A DNA stretch of 64,000 bases, from contig CM022301.1 of the NCBI GenBank assembly GCA_011799875.1, positions 323,100,929-323,164,928 on the forward strand, in the 5' to 3' direction. Each line of letters starts with the position of its first letter. The first letter of the stretch is position 1. Origin of the DNA: Thinopyrum elongatum. Its lineage: Eukaryota; Streptophyta; Magnoliopsida; Poales; Poaceae. This document shows, piece by piece, positions 43,323-52,615 of this stretch. The translations under genes were made by a program, and so were the position numbers. The notes below the pieces were generated by a model. That model saw only the letters and a program-made list of their open reading frames with translations. It was not told the DNA's origin and did not search any database.

Positions 43323-45381
43323 ATGGACGACGCTCGCCGAGTTCGTGCTGAGCGCCGGGCCGCTCGTGTCGCCCAGACGGCACCCGCGGGCAATGGTGGC
43401 CGTCGCCGCTCTGCCTCCCCAGTGGCTAACGCCGCCACTGACCCTGCTGCCAGCGAATAGCAGGATTCGTCGCTGCCTCCGTCCGTGCAGCGCGACGGTC
43501 GTACCGCGACTCCATCAGCCACTCCAACCATGGCGTCGTCCTCCCATGGTCATCCTGGGCTGGCGAACACATAGCCTGCGCTGCTCATGGCGCGCGAGCT
43601 TCTACGCGATCGTCCGGCCAACGATCTCTACGACGACTGGCTGGCCCGCATCACTGAGCTCGTCAACGCCGCTGGCGAAGCTCCTACACCGACACGCTCA
43701 CTTCGCCCTCCGATGTCCCTGGTGGGCAATGTGGCTCACGGCGCGCCTCCTTCCCCTCCTATGCATGGCTTGGGCCCGGAGCCGAGGTGTGGAGCTCCCC
43801 AGCGCGACCCGCCGCGCAGAGCCCCATCGCGCGATGAAGAAAGCTGCCAGGTGGTGCAGCGGGCCCAAGGAGAGGCGCGTGCGCTTCTAGCACCGCCACG
43901 TCAGGACCACGCATCGCTAGAGGTGGCTGCGCGCGGGCATCAAGATCAGGCTCCTCCCCGGCGGATTGCCCCGATGAATGCGGCGGGGTGCCGTGCTTTC
44001 ACTTTGGATCTGCCTCCACGCTACGACGGCACCCCTGACCCCGCTGAGTTCCTCCAGCTCGACGAGCTGAGCATCGAGGCGGTAAACGGCAATGAGAAGG
44101 TCATGGCGAACTGGTTCCCCATGGCCCTCAAGGATGGCGCGCGCTCCTCGCTCCTGAACCTTCCGGTGGGATCGATCTCCTCCTGGGATGAGCTGCGCGA
44201 GCGATTCATCGCCAACTTCCAGGGCACTCGTGACCGCGCCCCCGGGGCAGGCGACCTGTGACGCATCAAGCAGCAGCCAGGCGAAACCTTGCACAAGTAC
44301 ATACAGCGCTTCACCAACATTCGCCTCAAGATCCCAAAGGTGTCGGATGAGGCCATCATTACGGCGTTCTCTGAGGGCGTCCGGGATGTCAAGATGAAGG
44401 AAGAGCTCGCCATGCATGAAGATTTGTGCTCGGCTCTGGAGATGTTTAACATGGCCACCAAGTGCGCGAGGGCGGAGGAAGGTCGCCTCTCCCTCCTGGA
44501 GCTTCCGGAGGTTGATCCTGAAGACAAGAAGGCCAAGGCTAAGGACGTGAACCGCAAGGGTTCTATTGTGCTTGCGGCTGAACCTGAGATGAAGCCTGGC
44601 TGCGACCACCCCGAGTCATCCAAAGGCAGCCGCCCGTTCTGCGTCTTCCATAACGTCCACAGCCACAATACCAACGACTACCAAGAGCTCAGGGCGATCC
44701 GCGACGGGCGCTTCGGCCGCCATCCCGAGCGCAGCGACCGTTGCTATGGCCGCGAAGGAGGCCGCGGTGGTGGCCGCTGGGACAACCGCGACCCCCGCCA
44801 GGACTGGCGCGATCAGCCTCGTGAGGATCGTCCTCAGGGCAACGCTGGCCTCCCTCCGCTGCCACCGCCGCCAAGGAGGAACGACGACCACCGCCAAGAT
44901 GATGGGGTTGGGGGCTTCCAAGAGCATCGTGCCATTGCCTGCATCCTGGGTGGCGCTCAGGCCCCCGCTTCTCATCGCATCTTCAAGCAGTTCGCTCGTG
45001 AGGTGAACGCGGCCCTCCCCAAGCTCGAGGCGTCGCGCCCCCTCAGGTATTCCAAGTACGCCATCACCTTCGACTCTACAAACCAGCTCAAGTGCTCAGC
45101 CGTCGCTGGCGTGCTCCCAATGCTCTGCTCATCAACCATCAGCAACGTTCTCGTCACCATGACACTCATCGATGGCAGCGCGGGGCGCAACGTTCTCTCC
45201 GTCGACACGTTCGAGATGCTCCAGGTGCCGTACGACCAACTCCTCCCCACCAAGCCTTTCTTAGGGGTGACCGATGGCTCCTCCACCCCCATAGGGTAAA
45301 TTAGCCTCCCTGTCACCTTTGGCCAGCGAGACAACTACCACACCAAGCTCATTGACTTCGATGTCGCCCACATTCGCCTCC
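43323..45381 (+). pseudogene. Element A gag and protease, second copy, truncated in protease
   Basis: ATG at 43323. Same product as 14679-17114, and less broken in the second half: the frame 44289-45299 is open for 336 codons. Stops at 43458, 43572, about 43888, about 43918, 44259 and 45297; three of them (43458, 43572, 44259) are CAG, CAG and CGA in the first copy. The protease active site reads LIDGSAG instead of LIDGGAG. After DVAHIRL the sequence switches at about 45382 to Sirevirus reverse transcriptase in the same reading frame. Confidence 0.85.
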
Positions 45382-46718
45382 CTGTCATCGCTCAAGGGTA
45401 CACACAAGTAGAGGGCATTGACTTCGATGAAACCTTTGCTCCTGTGGCTAGGCTTGAAGTCTTTCGCATACTGCTAGCCTACGCAAATCACAACAATATC
45501 CTCCTATATCAGATGGATGTGAAGAGTGTCTTTCTTAATGGCAAAATTGAAGAAGAGGTATATGTAGCTCAACCACCTGGTTTTGAAGATCCAAAGCATC
45601 CTGATATGGTCTACAAGCTTAACAAGGCTCTGTATGGCCTCAAACAAGCGCCACGTGCTTGGTATGACACACTCAAAGACTTCCTAAAGAGCAAAGGCTT
45701 CAGACCTGGTTCTCTAGATCCCACTCTCTTCATGAACACATATGATGGAGAACTATTTGTATGCCAAATCTATGTGGATGACATTATCTTCGGCTGCACT
45801 GACAAAAGATACATCGATGAGTTTGGGCATATGATGCAAGAGCAATATCAGATGTCCATGATGTGGGAGCGGAAATTCTTCCTTGGTCTTCAAATCCGTC
45901 AATAGAGAAATGGCATCTTTATATCTCAAGAAAAGTACCTCAAAGATTGCCTGAAGAAGTTTGGAATGTGCAAAGGGTACACGACGCCAATGCCAACCAA
46001 AGGTTAATTGCGACCCGACGACAGTGGTAAAGAGTTCGATCAAAAGGTATACCGCTCCATGATTGGATATTTATTGTACTTATGTGCATCTAGGCCAGAT
46101 ATAATGCTAAGCGTTTGCATGTGTGCCTGATTCCAAGCGGCACCAAAGGAGTCGCATCACCTCACTGTGAAGCGAATACTTTGATATTTGGCTCACACCC
46201 CAACACTAGGATTGTGGTATCCAAAGGGCTCAGAGTTTGATCTAGTTGGATTCTCAGATGCTGATTATGCTATTGACAAGGTTGATCGCAAGTCCACATC
46301 AGACACTTGTCATTTTCTTGGACGATCTCTTGTCTGTTGGTCTTCAAAGAAGCAGAACTGTGTATCGCTCTCCACTGCTGAATCTGAATACATTGCTGCT
46401 GGATCTTGCTGCGCTTAGCTTCTCTAGATGAAGCAAACCCTCAAGGACTATGGCATCAACAAGAAGAAGGTGCCTCTCTACTGTGACAATGAAAGCGCCA
46501 TCAAGATCGCTCATAATCCAGTTCAGCACTCGAAGACAAAGCACATTCAGATCCGTCATCACTTTCTCAGAGACCATGTGTTGAAGGAAGACATTGATAT
46601 CATTCACGTCAACACTGAAGAGCAATTGGCAGATATCTTCACAAAGCCCTTGGATGAGAAACGGTTTTGCAAGCTGCGGTGTGAGCTAAATATCTTAGAA
46701 TCCTCAAATGTCCTGTGA
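45382..46718 (+). pseudogene. Sirevirus reverse transcriptase and RNase H
   Basis: Continues the pol broken at 13743, minus its N-terminal part. AQGYTQVEGIDFDETFAPVA opens it, then QMDVKSVFLNG, PPGFEDP, ALYGLKQAPRAWY and the catalytic IYVDDIIFG. A TAG at 45903 and frame changes up to 46188 damage the end of reverse transcriptase. RNase H has GFSDADYA, WSSKKQN, LSTAESEYIAAGSC, a TAG at 46417, DNESAIKIAHNP and ADIFTKPLDEKRF, the typical Sirevirus C-terminus; stop at 46716. No LTR or primer site precedes 45382, so it is not a separate element. Confidence 0.92.
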
Positions 46719-47035
46719 ATGGACACACATCCTAACGCTTATGCATATTGATGACTTAGGTGCACAACACACAAAGTAACGTATGTCTTCAATTCATGAA
46801 GACGTACACTCTAAGTGTGAATACATTAATGTGGAAATTGACTTCGGAGCGCCACGATAACTGTGCGTCGTGTCTGGGTATAATGCTTCCTATACGGTGG
46901 GTAACGCCACCACCAACCTTTCTTGAAGATTTTTTGTTTGGCGTCATGCTGCATTATCTTCAAAGTTGGTTTGTCTTCAACATTATTTTGTCTTCATGTT
47001 TTATCTTCACAATGTTTGATTTGGTCTTCATTGCT

Positions 47036-47116
<81 letters not shown>

Positions 47117-48227
47117 CTGTCCTCTACAACATTCACTTATAGCTATGACTTCAAGCTGCCATTTTCTGCACTAAGTGAATGTGATCGGACCCTAACCCCA
47201 TCTGTGCTTATATCTCCAACTCTCTCTGTCTTCATATGCATTCTATTGACACGTGTCAACTGTCTTCACTGCGTCCTTGTCAGTCGAAGATATAGAGACA
47301 AACATTTAAAACACATTTAATATCTTTATCCCGTTTGCCTGAACCCGGAGAAGCCGAAACGACCACCTGACAAACCAGGTGCGCGTGGGGTCATGGGGCA
47401 ACATTTAAGCTATTGCATGCATGCCACGTGGTGCTCAGATGTGAACCGCCAGGGGTATCTGAGTAATTACACTGCACCGTCCCCCTTCCTTATAATTACA
47501 CACCCCCGTGGTCATTAAAATCTACTCCTCTCACTGTCTTGCTCAAACCCTAGCGCCGTCGCTAGCTTCCGTCGTTGCCGGAGATGAAGTGCTTCGCTAC
47601 CGCGACTTCTTCGTCGTCGTCGTCACGCCGGTCGCGGATCTTCTTCCATCCGCCGCTGCCGTAGGTGTCTTCCGCCGCCAAGTTAGGGCGTGGAAGATTG
47701 GACTGCTCGGCCTCCATCCACGACTCGTCTAGCAGTCTCATATGTTCTTGAGCGGTAATTAAAAGTCTATTTTTACCGCATGTTTGATCCGTTAAAACTT
47801 TCTATATCTTCGAAAAGTTGTTTCTTCACTTCCAAATCTTGATCTTTACTTCTATGCATCTCATGACTCGCAAGTACTTTCACTTATGCTTCATTACTAG
47901 TTAGATTCCTCACTTGTACTTATTCTTGGATTCATACAAATCTAGAACCAACTCACATCTATACGTGAATGTCTTTGTGCTATGAGGTTAATGTCTTCAA
48001 ACTAATTTATCTTCAAAATCTTCTGAGAATGCATATGACCTCTTCCCCTTCCCTCTCATCTCTAGTGCTGTCACAGGTACATGTCCTTGGGAGAGTCCCT
48101 TGGTTCTCATAGTCTGTATTCATTTGTAGAGTTTTTACAGCATTATATTGAATCACCTGAAGCCAGTTCTTGTTTGACAAGCAGACTGAAGCCTAACATA
48201 GTTGTGAAGCCTATCAGTCTGAAGCCA
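46719..48227. other. Sirevirus region between pol and env-like ORF
   Basis: No clear gene. It holds a TA/TG microsatellite, then a stretch that looks like a plant promoter and leader: CCTTATAATTACAC near 47489, CTCAAACCCTAGCGCCG near 47542, and a short frame from ATG 47584 with Ser-rich coding. A possible intron acceptor (GCTGTCACAG/GT, about 48077) precedes the env-like ATG at 48228. The promoter and intron are inferred from these words only. Confidence 0.5.
47038..47114. repeat. Compound microsatellite (TA)~16 (TG)23
   Basis: A pure TA run to about 47069, then pure TG to 47114. Frames with Ile-Tyr and Cys-Val runs across it are artefacts of the repeat. Confidence 0.97.
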
Positions 48228-48267
48228 ATGGCAGGTGGAAAATCTGCAAAGAAAGGTGGCCGCCAGC

Positions 48268-48272
48268 GTCAT
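48268..48272. other. Target-site duplication of element C, left copy
   Basis: GTCAT, repeated at 58378-58382. Removing one copy restores the phase of the env-like ORF. Confidence 0.9.
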
Positions 48273-48725
48273 TGTCAGTGTCAAAACTGGCAGACCTCGG
48301 GATAGGGGGTCCCGAGCTGTGGATCTAGGATCAATGGGCAACAAGGGATGACGAACACAATGTTTACCCAGGTTCAGTCCCTCTCGAAGAGGTAAAACCC
48401 TACGTCCTGCTTGATTGTATTGATTGTATAACATGGTTTACAGAGTAGATCTACCACAAGATCGGCATGAGCTAAACCCTAAGGCTATGAGGTGATGAAT
48501 GTAGCTCTAGCCCTAAAGACTAAAAACCCTCGGTTTATATAGACACCGGTAGGGTTAGGGTTACCGAAGATAGATTACAACAAGGGTTTGAAGAGATCCT
48601 GCGCCTTTTTGACTTGGAGGGCACACCACGGCTTCATAGATCTCCTGTCACTATATGGCTCCACCAGTCCGGCCCATGTACAATGGGCCGTCGCCCCGAG
48701 GACCCCTTAGTCCATGACTCCCTCA
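48273..48725 (-). repeat. Element C 3' LTR (453 bp)
   Basis: On the plus strand TGTCAGTGTCAAAAC to GACTCCCTCA. The minus-strand TATA (CTATATAAACC) is at 48533-48543. The inner border on the minus strand reads TTCGGGGGCTAC. Confidence 0.95.
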
Positions 48726-49037
48726 GTAGCCCCCGAACTTGCCTCTAACACCGGGGATCGTCTTCTGGAATCTTCACATTGTTGGCTTGCGAGACGAGTT
48801 CCTTTACTCCATTTGAAGCCGTGTTAATTTCGCTGAACTTTATCTGGAACCCGCTCTAATGTACTCGGGTTCAGATAGTCTAAAGATTCTAAGATCCAAA
48901 GACATCTCGAGATTGAGGTGGGACCATTAGAGTTTAATGCCGTTCTTCGGGGCAAGAGCTTCGCACACCTTTCCAAAGGGCGTGCGGCCCAATGCTGTCC
49001 TTCCACACACCCATCATTTCGGCTTCACGGTAAGACG
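48726..49037. other. Element C stretch between 3' LTR and antisense gene promoter
   Basis: No gene seen. It contains the second-strand primer region at the LTR border and the upstream region of the antisense gene. Confidence 0.6.
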
Positions 49038-49048
49038 CTTATTTATAG
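49038..49048 (+). promoter_or_regulatory. TATA box of element C antisense gene
   Basis: CTTATTTATAG, 70 bp before the ATG at 49118. Confidence 0.55.
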
Positions 49049-49117
49049 ATTCAAGGGGGCTGAGAACAGTTATCTTCCCCTTCGCCAAGAACGACACCGA
49101 AAAAATTCTCCAAAGCC

Positions 49118-51809
49118 ATGGCCGACATCCCAGGTTCTTCCTCGCGCCCTCATGGCCCGCTCCCAAGTGATTGGTCAAGCTGCTCGGTCTCGCATATCTA
49201 GCTGAGTCGCTTGCAGACGCAGCGCTTCCTCCCTTCAGCCGATCTGGTCCCAGTCCGCATCGGTCTCATCTCCATCGATGGCCGCGCCCTTGACGAGAAC
49301 TCCCCCGCCCCAAGCAAGGAGAAGAGGGTATGTCTCATGCCCTTCCTTCTAAGAGGTTTGGGTTTTCCTATTCATCCCTTTCTACGGGGTCTGCTAGAGT
49401 TCTATGGGATCCAGCTCCACAACCTCACCCCGGGGTCGATATTGCACATTTCTGGCTTTGTAGCCTTGTGCGAGATATTTCTGAGTTGCGAGCCCCACTT
49501 TGACTTGTGGAGGAAGTATTTATGTCTTGTCCCCCACCTCTGGGAGGGATCTATATTTGAGGTAGGCGGCGCCAAAGTATGGCAAATAGCTAGGACAGGG
49601 TACCCAATCGGGACCCCACAGAAAGATCCCGAAGGATGGACTTCGGAGTGGTTTTATATCGAAGACGTTCCCCTTACCGATCCAATTCGTCAAGGGCTAC
49701 CCGAATATTCAAATGATCCGCCAATAAAGCGGTACAACTGGCGGCCTAGAGGCCCTTCCCAACAGGACAACGAAGAAGTGCGTGCACTGTCGGCCAAGAT
49801 CAGGCTGCTAACTAGCAGCAAGCTGACCATGATCGAAGTTATGGCCATCGCCATTACCCGATGCGTGCAACCCCTCCAACAGCGGGGTCACCCTTTATGG
49901 TCCTATAACGGGACCAACGATGTGACGCATCATCAGTGGCAAGGGCCAGACAACAAGGCGGCCCTGGCCAAAATACTGGCAGATCTCTTCAAGGGAAACG
50001 AAGCAGGGTTTGCTCGCATGAGTATTCGAGAAGGATACTCCGGATACAATCTGGCGGACTGGGTAAGTCACAATCCATTACTTTGAGCCCACAGATCACG
50101 CCAAATTCTTACTGATCGCCACTTGAACAGGGATGGAGGCGTCAGGTTGCGTCCATTAGTTGTCCTCCTCCTCAACCAAAGAATCACTCTCGTGACGGTG
50201 ATCTGGGGTATCATGACGACCAAGAGACGTCAATCGAATTTGAAGATGGGGTGTTCTATCAGGAGGTCCTAGATGGCGGCAAAGTGGCTGTAACAGCCGA
50301 TCACCCCGGGGCTCTTCCATCTTCCACAGTAAGTGAAAAGAAGACCCTCTCCCGAACAGGGTGCTCATCTCGCGCTACCCCCCACGTGCTGACTTCTACT
50401 CCCAAGGGTCGCAGCCACTATGTGTAAGAATGTCTCGGGAGGAGCACGGACCACACCAGCTTTGGCCATTGATGGGAGATCAAAATGGAAAGCTTCCGCC
50501 GAGGCGGAGGCACCTGCCCCCTCAGCCCAAAGGTAACATATTTTGGAATTGCAGCGAGGGTTGCCTCTGGCATTTTCTTATTATAGCTTGCTCAATTTTG
50601 CAGGAGGCATATGCCCCTACACCAATCCAAAGATATCCCGGATGCGCCGAGCCACAACTCTGGGCCCAAGTATTCGGCACAAGCAAGAGCCTCCTCCGAA
50701 CACGCGGCAGCTGGCGTACCTCTGGCGGACTCCGACAATGTTTCGGTCACTAATTCTGAGGTCGAGAGCATAATGAACCATCGCCGCCGGAGGGAGACTT
50801 TACGTCATACTGCCTTTGCCGAACAGGAATTTAATGCCTTTAGTTCGGTGGATGCGTACCTTGGAGCGGCCCGGACAGGTCTGGACGGGATTGTCGGTCT
50901 ATTTGCCGCCAAGGTGCAGGTAAATAGCTTAAAAGCAGATCATGTTCCCTAACCAACTAGCCCCCAAGCCTTAATTCGGGCGGGATGGCCAAGTTAAGGG
51001 TGTCTAATGATATTATTTTTGTAGGCCGTGAGAGAGCAGAACAAAAAGCTGTCCGAGGACCTTGAAGTGAGTCGGACACAGTTGGTCAAAGCCAAGGCCA
51101 AACTAGATGCGGCTCGAAAAGCCAGCAACGAATTGTCCGGTGAGTAGTAAAGACTGTTTTTGTATGTATACGTTGTATGCCAGGTATTAACACCGTATTC
51201 TCCGTACAGCCGCGGGAGCTATAAACGAGCTACGGAGGGAGCTGGAGGCTGGTAAACGAGTACTGACGCAAAGTCAGGAGGAGAAAAATGAGCTCAACGC
51301 AGAAAATCAACGACAAGCCGAGGAAATTAAGAGCTTGAAAGCTCAGCTGGCCCAGACCACGGAGGAAAACCAGAAGCTACTTGTTAGGTCTCTTGACTGG
51401 GTGGCCTGAGGAAGAAGTAAGCGCTTATGATGGGAACCTTCTAAAGGAACTGTCGAAGACCTATGAAAAGGTCCGGAAAGCCATGAAGAGCATGGCGAAG
51501 GCGTTATGGCCGTCAGATGCACCACCAGAGAGTATGGCCAAACTAGCCAGTCGCTTTAAAGGGGCTCGACGAAGGTTTGAGTTATGGAAGATCTCAGCCT
51601 GCCGAGAAGGAGCACGCGAGGCGTGGGCTATGGTAAAAACCCGCTTCACCAAGCTAGACCCGGTGCATATGGCCCGGGTTGGTCCCATGGGCCCTGACGG
51701 TCAAGATATACCACTAAGCTTGGTGTATGATGAAGTGATGCAAGCCGCTTGCTATTCTCAAAAGGATTGTGCTGTAGAACAGTTGATAGACAATGTCAAG
51801 AATGAGTAG
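49118..51809 (+). pseudogene. Element C antisense accessory gene (Transposase_28-like), several exons
   Basis: ATG at 49118 (Met-Ala-Asp-Ile-Pro). A TAG at 49199-49201 interrupts exon 1; the same frame then stays open to the donor at 50062/50063 (TGG/GTAAGT). Exon 1 has the Transposase_28 region: LPSADLVPVRIGL, FLLRGLGFPIHPFLRGLLEFYGI, LTPGSILHISGFVALCE, and GHPLWSYNG near its end. The intron ends CAG at 50130. Later exons encode acidic sequence and coiled coils (VREQNKKLSEDLEVS, INELRRELEAGKR), with further GT-AG borders, for example CCG/GTGAGT near 51140. The C-terminal exon (51381-51809) has LAKALWPSDAPP-like and DEVMQAACYSQKDCAVEQLID motifs. Function unknown. Confidence 0.78.
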
Positions 51810-52615
51810 TCTTGTCTATTCTATGTATCTATGTACTTTACGTTGACCATGCTCAATCCGCGTTCTTATTGTTATTTTTGAAAGAATGTTGTCTTGACCG
51901 GCCATCGGCTTCTGCCTCTCTGATCAGAGATCGGGGAGTGTTCCGTACTGTGTGCCATAGGAAACAAGGCAACAATTCGGGAACCAGGCAATCCGGCCCT
52001 CTGGTTTAAACAAACGAAACATATGCGTAGAGCGATGTTATATTACTGTTTAACGTAAGAAACATCTTCCGATGAAAATAGTTCCTCCAAGAGTTCCTTT
52101 CATCGGGTAAAATTACAGTCCGGACACATAGGGTCAACAAACACCAATGGCTTTAAAAAAGAACCCTGGTATTAAGCTTGAGGCTGTATTCACTTCCCTT
52201 AGGCCGACTTGTTGTATTTTGTAAGAACGCTAGCTTTCGGCTTCACCTGTCTGAGGTACGGTCCCAGGTGACCCGATCGTAACAATCACAGAGGTGCTCC
52301 CTTTACGCCCTAGCTGAACAATCGGGAACTTAGGGGTAAGCACAGGAGCCAGGCAACCCAGCTTGGCAAAGATCTTAAGGCAAACAAATGCATATCTTGG
52401 CTTAACGTGTATGAGAAGGATGCAATCAGGATGAATGCGATTTATACATATATTCAGCTCTTCTAAGGGAGCCCCCAAGCAAAGCTGGGTATTACATTTA
52501 ATGGTGTATATAGTATGAGCTTGGTATGGTTCAGTTTAGCCGAACTAGCACCACGGCGAAAGATAGAAAAAGGGTAAAAATAAAAAGAAAGAAAAGGCGA
52601 AAATTTATGTCGGAC
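51810..52615. other. Element C spacer between antisense gene and pol
   Basis: Non-coding; the two genes are convergent here. An A-rich stretch lies at about 52560-52605. I see no gene. Confidence 0.7.

Larger units (their letters stand above)
13744..45381 (+). mobile_element. Element A: Ty3/Gypsy retrotransposon in LTR-internal-LTR-internal arrangement, right end deleted
   Basis: LTR 13744-14606, gag-protease and a degraded reverse transcriptase to about 17660, spacer with repeats, antisense gene on the minus strand (19408-20291 and 40158-42070, split by element B), LTR 42381-43250, then a second primer site and second gag-protease copy (43251-45381) that ends abruptly in Sirevirus reverse transcriptase. 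No third LTR and no right target duplication exist. The left flank is TTTGC (13739-13743). The structure fits unequal recombination between LTRs or a tandem insertion, followed by a deletion across the right boundary. Confidence 0.85.

Noticed and set aside
45382..46718. A second, independent Copia element
   Set aside because: No LTR or primer site; the domains and family complete the Sirevirus that stops at 13743.
46760..47320. 186-codon frame with Ile-Tyr and Cys-Val runs
   Set aside because: Produced by the TA/TG microsatellite reading through without stops.
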